Shown: piece by piece, positions 9,183 through 17,033 of the stretch
Position numbering within the stretch: the stretch's first letter is position 1
Layout of the letters: the number at the start of each line of letters is the position of its first letter
Assembly (NCBI RefSeq): GCF_900564155.1
Contig: NZ_LS999839.1
Span: 741,097-805,096 of the forward strand
Reading direction: 5' to 3'
Length of the DNA stretch: 64,000 bases
Origin: Pedobacter schmidteae
GTDB lineage: Bacteria; Bacteroidota; Bacteroidia; Sphingobacteriales; Sphingobacteriaceae
Notes under the pieces: model-generated
Seen by the model: only the letters and a program-made list of their open reading frames with translations
What the model was told of the DNA's origin: nothing
Databases searched by the model: none
Made by a program: the position numbers and the translations under genes

Positions 9183-9824
9183 TCAGGCAACTACATAGCC
9201 CAGCATATATCCGTCCTTAGTTTTAAAATAGTGAACAGTAAGTTCGCGGGTACCTTCAGGCAAATCGACCAATGCCTTCAGGTCTCCTTCATTTTTCAAC
9301 TTAAATGGTTTCACATGAATATCCTGTTTAAATTCCAGCCCCTTTCTTCCATTCCATTTATAGATGGCCTCTTTTGCACACCAACACACATATAACCCAT
9401 CAATATTATCGCCCACCTGCTTTTGCGCCAATTCAATATCAGAGAGAAATTTGTGTTTGATGCTCTTTATTTTATGCTTGATCAACTCAATATCAACCCC
9501 CACTTTCTTGGTTTTACCAATAATAACCGAGGCATAGTCATAAGAATGACTTAAGGAAATGTGATAATCCAGATCGGGAAGGTAGGGCTTGCCGTGTTCA
9601 TCCATCCTGCAATCGATATATGCGGTGGTATTCAACATCGTCCGCAACAATACACGCGTGCTTAACCAGTGCAGCAGTCGCTTGCCATTATTTAAGGAAG
9701 AAATAAAATCCAGTTCGTGTTGTTTCAACTGTAAGCCCGAAAGCAGCTGTCCTTCAGTCTCTTCGATTTTCCATACCGCAAGTATGGTCTCTTCGTCAAT
9801 ATTTTTATTAAAAACTACAGGCAT
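9183..9824 (-). CDS. 4'-phosphopantetheinyl transferase superfamily protein
   Basis: 213 residues from the ATG at 9824 (a TTG six codons upstream is also open). The two signatures of the Sfp/AcpS fold are visible: KVGVDIEL at about 107-114 with the metal-binding Asp and Glu, and WCAKEAIYKW at about 148-157. The length and the single-chain pseudo-dimer favour the Sfp type, which attaches phosphopantetheine to acyl or peptidyl carrier proteins. It is probably co-transcribed with lipB. Confidence 0.9.
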   Translation of the reverse strand: MPVVFNKNIDEETILAVWKIEETEGQLLSGLQLKQHELDFISSLNNGKRLLHWLSTRVLLRTMLNTTAYIDCRMDEHGKPYLPDLDYHISLSHSYDYASVIIGKTKKVGVDIELIKHKIKSIKHKFLSDIELAQKQVGDNIDGLYVCWCAKEAIYKWNGRKGLEFKQDIHVKPFKLKNEGDLKALVDLPEGTRELTVHYFKTKDGYMLGYVVA

Positions 9825-9844
9825 CTCTATTTTAGAAAACAATG

Positions 9845-9852
9845 CAAAAGTA
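9845..9852 (-). promoter_or_regulatory. Putative -7 element TACTTTTG for the phosphopantetheinyl transferase-lipB unit
   Basis: An exact TAnnTTTG match on the minus strand, ending 20 nt before the start at 9824. A possible -33 TTTG lies at 9877-9880, but the 24-bp spacer is longer than the usual 19-21. Confidence 0.45.
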
Positions 9853-9975
9853 TCTTAAATTAATCATAATTTCGTCCAAATACTATAAACCTGCAAAACT
9901 TGCCATTTGTTAGACATTACAACAGCTGATTTTACAGGCTTCATGGATTAAAAATCACCATACTTATATTGCAAA

Positions 9976-10512
9976 ATGATCCTGTCTGACAAACGAATTC
10001 TCGAAGAAATAGATAAAGGCACCATTATAATTGAGCCCTTTAAAGCCGAAAGCCTTGGAACAAACTCTTATGATGTCCATTTAGGTAAATACCTTGCTAC
10101 TTATAAAGACAGGGTACTGGATGCAAAAGCGCACAATAAAATTGAACATTTCGAAATTCCAAAAGAAGGGTATGTGCTGCAACCAGGCACGTTATACCTT
10201 GGTGTAACCCTCGAGTATACCGAAACCCATGCCCACGTGCCTTTTTTGGAAGGTAAGTCGAGCACCGGTCGTTTGGGCATAGACATCCATGCAACAGCCG
10301 GAAAAGGGGATGTCGGTTTCTGTAATACCTGGACACTCGAGATATCCTGTGCACAGCCTGTCCGCGTTTATGCAGGCATGCCAATAGGGCAGCTCATCTA
10401 TTTTGTGGTTGAAGGTCATATCGAAACCATGTACAACACAAAAAGCAATGCCAAATACAACAACAAAACAACCAAACCGGTTGAAAGCATGATGTGGAAG
10501 AATAAGTTTTAA
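9976..10512 (+). CDS. dcd: dCTP deaminase
   Basis: 178 residues. Converts dCTP to dUTP in pyrimidine deoxynucleotide synthesis. The family signature GKSSTGRLGIDIHATAG starts at 93, Arg99 and the catalytic Glu122 in WTLEIS are in place, and the C-terminal NTKSNAKYNNKTTKP segment forms the substrate-covering tail. A deaminase-only or bifunctional (dUTP-forming or dUMP-forming) enzyme cannot be told apart by eye. A terminator follows at 10548. Confidence 0.95.
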   Translation: MILSDKRILEEIDKGTIIIEPFKAESLGTNSYDVHLGKYLATYKDRVLDAKAHNKIEHFEIPKEGYVLQPGTLYLGVTLEYTETHAHVPFLEGKSSTGRLGIDIHATAGKGDVGFCNTWTLEISCAQPVRVYAGMPIGQLIYFVVEGHIETMYNTKSNAKYNNKTTKPVESMMWKNKF

Positions 10513-10547
10513 AGCCTGCGTAAGCAATTTTATAATTAGGATAATTG

Positions 10548-10575
10548 GCCTCAATATTTGTATATTGAGGCTTTG
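10548..10575 (+). terminator. Intrinsic terminator after dcd
   Basis: A 9-bp stem GCCTCAATA / TATTGAGGC with a 6-nt loop, followed by TTTGTTATTT. It lies 36 bp past the dcd stop and 18 bp before the next start, so the next gene probably has its own promoter or depends on read-through. Confidence 0.65.
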
Positions 10576-10592
10576 TTATTTATGCTCACACT

Positions 10593-13289
10593 ATGAAAAT
10601 TAAATTCGTTATTCCCGCATTATTGGTACTTGGAGCTTGTTTTTCATTTGCTTATAAACTTGCCGACGATCCATTCTCCGACCTGATTAAGCGCCTGCAG
10701 GAATACAATAAAAAATATGAACAGGAAAAAGTGCACCTGCACCTGGATAAACCTTATTACGCCATTGGCGATGACATCTGGTTTAAAGCTTATGTCATCA
10801 ACACACTCACTTCCGAGCCCACCACTATCAGCAAAGCCTTATTTGTAGAACTGATCAATGAAAAAGATCAGGTCAAAACCCAGTTGAAATTGCCTATGAA
10901 CGCCGGCATAACCTGGGGGGATTTTAAATTACCGGATACCCTGAACGAGGGCAACTACCGCATCAGGGCCTATACCCAATGGATGCGGAATGCCGGACCT
11001 GAATACTTTTTCGACAAAACCATTAAAATAGGAAATTCCTGGGCCAATAAAGTTTTTGCTAAAACAACCTACAATTACAGCAAAGAAAATGCGACCGAAA
11101 AGGTAAACGCAAAAATTAAATTTACAGACAAAAATGGACAGCCCTATATCAACAATGAAGTTACTTACGACGTACAGCTGAATGCCAAAAGTTTGGCCAA
11201 AGGCAAAGCCAATACAGATACCGAAGGACAAATAAACATCAGTTTTTCCAACAATCAGCCAACACAGACAAAGGCAGGTAATATCATTGCCACCCTAACG
11301 CTTCCCAACAAAGAAAAGGTCGTTAAAACCATTCCTTTAACTGCTACTTCAAACAGCATCGACGTTCAGTTTTTTCCTGAAGGTGGTAATTGCATTGAAT
11401 CGCTCCCTAATAAACTGGCCATAAAAGCAGTAAATGCAAGCGGACTGGGAGAAGATGTAACCGGAACAATCATAGACAATGACGGAACCGAGGTAAACCA
11501 GTTTACAACCACTCATCTTGGAATGGGTAACTTCATTGTCAACCCGCAACCAGGCAAAACCTATACGGCAAAAGTCAAATTTAAAGATGGCTCGGAAAAG
11601 ACTTTTCCACTTCCAAAAGTTCAAACCAGTGGCTATCTTTTAAACATAAATAATAGCACCCCCGAAAAGGTGAACGTTAAAATCATGCTCAGTGCCGACC
11701 TTGTAGGAACCAACGAACTCAAACTCGTAGCCCAGAACAATGGCAATGTATATTTTGTAACCAAAGCTACTTCGCAAAAACAAATCATCACCGCCAGCAT
11801 TCCTAAAAAAGAACTCCCTTCGGGAATTGTACAGTTTACACTATTTAATGGGGCAAATGCTCCGGTTTGTGAACGACTGGCATTTATAAACAATACAGAA
11901 GACCGTATCAATACCACTATCGAAAATCTAAAACCTGTTTATACCAAAAGAGGAAAAGTTGACATTAACCTGTTGACCAAATTTGCCGACAAGCCCCTAC
12001 GGGGCAGTTTCTCGGTTGCTGTGACCAATACGGCATCTGTAAAACCAGATCCGGAAAACGAGACCAACATTTTAAGTTCCATGTTGCTCACATCCGACCT
12101 TACCGGCTACATTGAAGCACCAAATTACTACTTTCTGAATAATGACGAAAAAACCGTCCAAAACCTGGACAACCTTATGCTTACTCAGGGATGGCGCAGA
12201 ATTTTATGGAAAACCATCATCAACAATACACCTCCAATTAATTCTTTTCAACCCGAAAAATCCATTGGCATTAGTGGTACCATTACCAGCTACGGAGGCA
12301 AACCTCTTCCAAATAGCAAGGTATCCTTGTTTTCATCCTCAGGAGGCTTTTTTGCCATTGATACTTTGACCGATGCACAGGGTCGCTTTAATTTTGACAA
12401 CCTGATATTTACCGACAGCACAAAATTCATTGTACAAGGCCGGACGGCTAAAAACAAAAAAAGTGTAGAAATTAAACTTGATATTGTGCCCGGACAAATA
12501 GTAACCAGAAATAAAAATACCGGCGACCTGGAAGTGAATGTGAACGAGGCGCTGCAAGGCTACCTACAGCGTAGTAGCAACTATTTTGATGAACTGACCA
12601 AGCGGGGACTGCTGGAACGCACATTACAATTGAAAGAAGTAAATATTGTAGAGAAAAAAAAACAGGCGCAAAATTCATCTAATTTAAATGGCGCCGGGCG
12701 AGCCGACTACGTGGTAACCGCTGATATGTTACAAAGCTGCCCTACATTGATACAATGCCTGCAGGGTAGAGTACCCGGCTTAATTATCCAGAATGGTCAG
12801 GCCTTCCTAATGCGAAATTTGTCGTCGGGACACCCCATGGCGGTTGTTTTAGATGGCATGAATGTGGGCTCGGAATTCCTTGACAACATTAATCCATTTG
12901 ATGTAGAAAGTATTGAAGTGTTAAAATCCATTGGCAATACAGCCATATACGGCTCACAAGGCGGCGGCGGTGTATTGGTCATCACCACCAAAAGAGGTGG
13001 GGGTTACAATGGACCAACCTTTGCACCTGGAATTATTACCTATGCCCCTAAAGGATACCATAGCGCCCGTGAGTTCTACTCACCAAAATATGACCCTGCA
13101 ATACAGGATAACAGGCCCGATCTGCGCAGCACGGTGTACTGGCACCCTCATATTGTAACCAATACCGAAGGGAAAGGCCAATTTAGCTTTTTCAATACCG
13201 ACGAAGCAGGCACCTATAGAATTGTTATCGAAGGTATTGACATGATGGGCCACCTGGCACGGGCAGTATATACCTATGAAGTAAAATAA
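10593..13289 (+). CDS. MG2 / carboxypeptidase-regulatory / TonB-plug domain protein, barrel-less
   Basis: 898 residues with an N-terminal signal (MKIKFVIPALLVLGACFSFA; the Cys may be a lipobox). Residues about 45-145 form an MG2 macroglobulin-like domain (EKVHLHLDKPYYAIGDDIWF). Further beta domains follow. A carboxypeptidase-regulatory Ig-like repeat lies near 555-630 (GISGTITSYGGKPLPNSKVS), and a plug domain near 705-805 includes VVLDGMNVG, ESIEVLKSIGNTAIYGSQG and GVLVITTKRGGG. The final 90 residues are another beta segment. The barrel of a true TonB-dependent receptor is absent. Such proteins are common in Bacteroidota and may interact with receptors or proteases at the outer membrane. Role inferred, not known. 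Confidence 0.85.
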   Translation: MKIKFVIPALLVLGACFSFAYKLADDPFSDLIKRLQEYNKKYEQEKVHLHLDKPYYAIGDDIWFKAYVINTLTSEPTTISKALFVELINEKDQVKTQLKLPMNAGITWGDFKLPDTLNEGNYRIRAYTQWMRNAGPEYFFDKTIKIGNSWANKVFAKTTYNYSKENATEKVNAKIKFTDKNGQPYINNEVTYDVQLNAKSLAKGKANTDTEGQINISFSNNQPTQTKAGNIIATLTLPNKEKVVKTIPLTATSNSIDVQFFPEGGNCIESLPNKLAIKAVNASGLGEDVTGTIIDNDGTEVNQFTTTHLGMGNFIVNPQPGKTYTAKVKFKDGSEKTFPLPKVQTSGYLLNINNSTPEKVNVKIMLSADLVGTNELKLVAQNNGNVYFVTKATSQKQIITASIPKKELPSGIVQFTLFNGANAPVCERLAFINNTEDRINTTIENLKPVYTKRGKVDINLLTKFADKPLRGSFSVAVTNTASVKPDPENETNILSSMLLTSDLTGYIEAPNYYFLNNDEKTVQNLDNLMLTQGWRRILWKTIINNTPPINSFQPEKSIGISGTITSYGGKPLPNSKVSLFSSSGGFFAIDTLTDAQGRFNFDNLIFTDSTKFIVQGRTAKNKKSVEIKLDIVPGQIVTRNKNTGDLEVNVNEALQGYLQRSSNYFDELTKRGLLERTLQLKEVNIVEKKKQAQNSSNLNGAGRADYVVTADMLQSCPTLIQCLQGRVPGLIIQNGQAFLMRNLSSGHPMAVVLDGMNVGSEFLDNINPFDVESIEVLKSIGNTAIYGSQGGGGVLVITTKRGGGYNGPTFAPGIITYAPKGYHSAREFYSPKYDPAIQDNRPDLRSTVYWHPHIVTNTEGKGQFSFFNTDEAGTYRIVIEGIDMMGHLARAVYTYEVK

Positions 13290-13298
13290 ACACCTCCT

Positions 13299-14060
13299 AT
13301 GAATACGATAAAAGTAACTATAAAAGACCGCTTAAGCCTGATTACCTTAGACAGGGGCAAGTCCAATGCCCTGAACAGGGAAATGATCACCGAGCTGAAT
13401 GAAATGCTCAACAACATAGCCGGCGATCCGAATATTGGCGGCGTCATCATCACCGGAAAAGAACCTTTCTTTTCGGCGGGACTTGACCTCATTGAATTGT
13501 ATAACTACAATGAGGAAGAAGCCAAATCTTTCTGGCACTTGTTCCTGAATTTTGTTACCAATATCACGTCATTTAAAAAACCCCTTGTAGCAGCCATAAA
13601 CGGACATAGTCCGGCCGGAGGTTGTGTGATTGCCCTGGCATGCGACTACCGCGTAATGGCCGAAGGCAAATACATCATCGGCTTAAATGAGGTCCCCGTA
13701 GGAATTATTGTACCCAACAGCATATTTAACCTGTATGCTTTCTGGTTGGGCACAGCAAATGCTTCACGCAGCCTGTTGGAAGGAAAACTATTCAGCCCTG
13801 AGGAAGCACGTCAGATAGGCCTGGTTGATGAATTGGTTAATCCGGCAAGCATTATTACCGCCGCCGAGCGCAAAATAAGGATATATATGGGCATGGAACG
13901 CAATACCTGGGAACAAAGTAAGCTCAGCATCAGAAAAGACCTGATAGCCAGCACCAGTGCCGATCAAAGTGAGGCGCTTAACAACATGCTCAAACAATGG
14001 TGGGCACCAAGTACCCGCAACATATTGAAAACCATTATTGATAACCTGCAAAAAAAATAA
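13299..14060 (+). CDS. Enoyl-CoA hydratase/isomerase family protein
   Basis: 253 residues with the crotonase fold. The oxyanion-hole segments are GKEPFFSAGLDLIEL (about 48-62) and NGHSPAGGCVIALACDYR (about 100-117). The usual catalytic Glu pair of hydratases is not obvious; the region reads LNEVPVGIIVPNS, closer to the Delta3,Delta2-enoyl-CoA isomerase type, which keeps one Glu. That suits the next gene, a dienoyl-CoA-reductase-like enzyme, since both are needed to degrade unsaturated fatty acids. It starts 9 bp after the previous gene. Confidence 0.85.
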   Translation: MNTIKVTIKDRLSLITLDRGKSNALNREMITELNEMLNNIAGDPNIGGVIITGKEPFFSAGLDLIELYNYNEEEAKSFWHLFLNFVTNITSFKKPLVAAINGHSPAGGCVIALACDYRVMAEGKYIIGLNEVPVGIIVPNSIFNLYAFWLGTANASRSLLEGKLFSPEEARQIGLVDELVNPASIITAAERKIRIYMGMERNTWEQSKLSIRKDLIASTSADQSEALNNMLKQWWAPSTRNILKTIIDNLQKK

Positions 14061-14063
14061 GCC

Positions 14064-14939
14064 ATGTTTAATCAGCCTATGTTAAGAGACGATGCCTTAA
14101 AGGGCAAGACAATAGTAGTTACCGGAGGTGGAACCGGTCTGGGCAAAGCAATGGGGACTTACTTCCTTAAGTTAGGCGCCAACCTGATCATCACCAGTCG
14201 TAAAATTGATGTGCTGCAAAAAACAGCACTTGAAATGGAGCAGGAAACCGGTGGAAAAGTACTGGCCCTTGCCTGTGATGTAAGGGAGTACGAACAGGTA
14301 GAAAATGTGCTGACCGAAACCCTGAAAACTTTTGGCAGGGTTGATGGTTTACTCAATAACGCCGCAGGTAACTTTATATCGCCTACCGAGCGCCTATCGG
14401 CAAATGCATTTTCCAGCATCATCGATATTGTATTAAAAGGCTCCGTAAATTGCACCCTGGCATTTGGCAAACACTGGATAAAAGAAAAACAAGCTGCAAG
14501 TATATTAAATATTGTAACCACCTATGCCTTTACAGGTTCGGCCTATGTAGTACCTTCGGCCTGCGCAAAAGGAGGTGTATTGGCCATGACCCGTTCACTA
14601 GCCGTAGAATGGGGGAAATATGGTATTCGTACCAATGCCATTGCCCCCGGACCATTTCCAACCAAAGGAGCATGGGAACGCCTGTTGCCCGGCGACCTGG
14701 CCCAAAAATTCGACTTTAAAAACCGTGTTCCGCTAAAACGTGTTGGCGAACATCAGGAACTGGCCAATCTTGCAGCCTTTCTGATCAGCGACTTTGCAGG
14801 ATACATCAATGGCGAGGTCATTACTATTGATGGAGGAGAATGGTTGCAGGGTGCAGGTCAGTTTAATGGTCTTGAAGCCATACCCAACGAAATGTGGGAT
14901 GCTTTTGAACAAATGACCCGATCAGCCAAAGGAAGTTGA
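14064..14939 (+). CDS. SDR oxidoreductase, 2,4-dienoyl-CoA reductase (DECR)-like
   Basis: 291 residues. Rossmann glycine motif TGGGTGLG is at 20-27, NNAAGN is the structural NAG-type motif, and the C-terminal IDGGEWLQG is family typical. At the place of the classical YxxxK the sequence is SACAKGG, so the Lys is kept but the Tyr is replaced by Ser. This is the pattern of the peroxisomal-type DECR family, and AVEWG also matches it. I infer an NADPH-dependent 2,4-dienoyl-CoA reductase for unsaturated fatty acid oxidation. It lies 3 bp after the enoyl-CoA isomerase-like gene, in the same operon. Confidence 0.88.
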   Translation: MFNQPMLRDDALKGKTIVVTGGGTGLGKAMGTYFLKLGANLIITSRKIDVLQKTALEMEQETGGKVLALACDVREYEQVENVLTETLKTFGRVDGLLNNAAGNFISPTERLSANAFSSIIDIVLKGSVNCTLAFGKHWIKEKQAASILNIVTTYAFTGSAYVVPSACAKGGVLAMTRSLAVEWGKYGIRTNAIAPGPFPTKGAWERLLPGDLAQKFDFKNRVPLKRVGEHQELANLAAFLISDFAGYINGEVITIDGGEWLQGAGQFNGLEAIPNEMWDAFEQMTRSAKGS

Positions 14940-14942
14940 TAC

Positions 14943-15989
14943 TTACCACCTGATTAACGCACTACCCCAGGTAAAACCAGAACCAAAAGCGGCCAGGCAT
15001 ACCAGGTCGCCTTCTTTAATTTTACCTGCTTCCCATGCCTCGCAGAGGGCAATAGGTACTGATGCAGCAGTAGTGTTACCGTATTTTTGAATGTTGTTGA
15101 AGACTTTATCATCAGGCAGGCCCAGCAATTGCTGCACATATTGACTAATCCGTAAATTGGCCTGATGAGGTACCAGCATGTCAATATCCGCGGCTGTTAA
15201 ATCGTTCGCCTTTAAAGCCTCATTGATCACCTCCGGGAACTTAACTACCGCTTTTTTAAATACCGCTGGCCCATCCATATAAGGCAATGCAGCACCGCTC
15301 TCCAATTGCTCGGCAGTCATAAACAAGCCTCCCAATTCCTGATCGGGATAACCCGGCTTGTTGTCCAGCCACTTATTGGCATTTGAGCCCGGGTAAAACA
15401 TGGCCAGTAACTCCGCATCGGCGCCATCACTATGCAAATGTGTGCTCAAAATTCCCTGCCCCTCTTTTTGCGTAGGCTGCAATACTACTGCACCGGCACC
15501 ATCTCCAAAAATAACAGAAACGTTTCTGCTACGTGTTTCAAAATCCATTGCAAAAGAGTGCTTTTCACTTCCAACAACCAGAATATTCTTATACATTCCT
15601 GTCTTAATGAACTGATCGGCAACTGACAATGCATATACAAAGCCCGAGCACTGATTGCGGATATCCAATGCACCAACTTCCTTCATTTTCATTTCGCGCT
15701 GCAGCAAAACACCACATCCCGGAAAATAATAATCCGGACTTAAGGTGGCAAAAATAATAAAATCGATATCCTGTGCCGTAATACCTGCACGTTCAATGGC
15801 AATCTTAGCAGCTTCCACCCCCATTGTGGTAGTAGTTTCTTCCAGTCTGTCGGCAAATCTGCGCTCCTTAATTCCAGTCCGTTCCTGTATCCATTCATCA
15901 CTGGTTTCCATAAACCGCGATAAATCGTTATTGGTATAAACATTTTTGGGAACGTAGTAACCTATTCCGGCAATCTTTGAACGCTGCAT
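14943..15989 (-). CDS. fabH: 3-oxoacyl-ACP synthase III (KAS III) family protein
   Basis: 348 residues. The catalytic triad is complete: Cys114 in NQCSGFVYAL, His in VPHQANLRI and Asn in YGNTTAASVP. FabH starts fatty acid synthesis by condensing acetyl-CoA or branched acyl-CoA with malonyl-ACP. It stands alone, away from plsX or other fab genes, so a paralogue with another acyl substrate is possible. It converges on the SDR gene with a 3-bp gap and no visible terminator. Confidence 0.88.
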   Translation of the reverse strand: MQRSKIAGIGYYVPKNVYTNNDLSRFMETSDEWIQERTGIKERRFADRLEETTTTMGVEAAKIAIERAGITAQDIDFIIFATLSPDYYFPGCGVLLQREMKMKEVGALDIRNQCSGFVYALSVADQFIKTGMYKNILVVGSEKHSFAMDFETRSRNVSVIFGDGAGAVVLQPTQKEGQGILSTHLHSDGADAELLAMFYPGSNANKWLDNKPGYPDQELGGLFMTAEQLESGAALPYMDGPAVFKKAVVKFPEVINEALKANDLTAADIDMLVPHQANLRISQYVQQLLGLPDDKVFNNIQKYGNTTAASVPIALCEAWEAGKIKEGDLVCLAAFGSGFTWGSALIRW

Positions 15990-16057
15990 ATAACTTTGCT
16001 TTATGAATAATTTTAAGCAAAAATAACTTTAACTACAACATTATTTTGAAATTAGCT

Positions 16058-16065
16058 TAAATTTG
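16058..16065 (+). promoter_or_regulatory. Putative -7 element TAAATTTG for clpS
   Basis: An exact TAnnTTTG match with only 4 nt between its end and the ATG at 16070. Transcription would begin at or next to the start codon (leaderless). Confidence 0.4.
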
Positions 16066-16069
16066 TAAG

Positions 16070-16351
16070 ATGTCAACAGAAACAAAAGAGGAAACATTTA
16101 CATTAGAGGAAATACTGACTTCATTAAAAACTGTTCATCGTTTAATCCTTTGGAATGATGACGTGAATACATTTGACCATGTGATCCATTGCATGATGAA
16201 ATACCTGGATTATTCCGAGCACCAGGCCGAAAAAATTGCCTGGGAAGTGCACAATAAAGGTAAATGTGCCGTATTGGAAGGCTCTTTTACAGAAATGGAA
16301 GTGTACCGCAAAATCCTGCAACAGGAAGGGCTTACGGTTACCGTAGATTAG
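16070..16351 (+). CDS. clpS: ATP-dependent Clp protease adaptor ClpS
   Basis: 93 residues. ClpS delivers N-degron substrates to the Clp protease. The substrate-binding motif LILWNDDVNTFDHV (about 25-38) and the second conserved segment AEKIAWEVHNKGKCAVLEG are intact. The extended acidic N-terminus is short, as in Bacteroidota homologues. Its last 14 bp overlap the end of the convergent thioredoxin-like gene. Confidence 0.95.
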   Translation: MSTETKEETFTLEEILTSLKTVHRLILWNDDVNTFDHVIHCMMKYLDYSEHQAEKIAWEVHNKGKCAVLEGSFTEMEVYRKILQQEGLTVTVD

Positions 16352-16937
16352 CCACCACACTGGTCAGTTCATCCTGGGTAACAGCAGTTTTATCTTTAGC
16401 ATACCATCCATGAAGTTTCTCGGCAAGCGCCATCATATCGCTTTCCTGACTTTTCCATTCGGCCAAAAGCCCTTGCAGTACCCGGGGTCTTGGTCCCCAT
16501 TTAGCCACTACGTCTCCACTTTCATTCAGCACCAACAATACCGGAATCGCCCGTCCACCATTGGTAAGGTGTGCATCAATTAGTGGCAGGTTCGCATCTC
16601 TAAGCACAAATTTCAGTTCAAACTTATCCGGAAAAGCGGTGGCCATCTTATCAAATACCGGCACAATCTGTGCAGCATCACCGCACCAACCTTCAGAAAT
16701 CACCAGAAAGCGATAAGTCCCCTCAACAGCATTTAAAGCTTCAAACAATCCTTTTGTCAGTTGAACCGTTTTATCAACCCTGTTCATCCGTTGCACATTC
16801 ATTTTAGTATAATGCAACATCGCTTCAGCATGGTCTGTCCCGGTGGTTTTTCCAACGTTCAATAACTCAGTAATCAAATTCCGGTAAGCCGGATAGCTCA
16901 TTCCTTCTAAATTAAAAATGTGATTATAGTTGATCAT
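16338..16937 (-). CDS. Thioredoxin-family protein with a single active-site Cys
   Basis: 199 residues. The thioredoxin-like region around 77-165 contains SEGWCGDAAQIVPVFDK at 81-97. The usual CxxC is reduced to WCGD, so only one Cys remains, as in the thioredoxin-family proteins near BrxB/YtxJ and related Bacteroidota paralogues. A disulfide reductase by the classic mechanism is unlikely; a monothiol or structural role is more plausible. No signal peptide, so cytoplasmic. Confidence 0.8.
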   Translation of the reverse strand: MINYNHIFNLEGMSYPAYRNLITELLNVGKTTGTDHAEAMLHYTKMNVQRMNRVDKTVQLTKGLFEALNAVEGTYRFLVISEGWCGDAAQIVPVFDKMATAFPDKFELKFVLRDANLPLIDAHLTNGGRAIPVLLVLNESGDVVAKWGPRPRVLQGLLAEWKSQESDMMALAEKLHGWYAKDKTAVTQDELTSVVANLR

Positions 16938-17033
16938 ATTACCTGTAATAAAATAGTTACGCTATGCATTTTAAACTTCCTGATCGTTTCTTTGTCCAAC
17001 CAAGTCAAACACACAAACAAGAAACCATAATTA

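Noticed and set aside
10097..10554. Minus-strand ORFs opposite dcd
   Set aside because: The dcd frame has all catalytic motifs and these opposite frames show no domain, signal or promoter.
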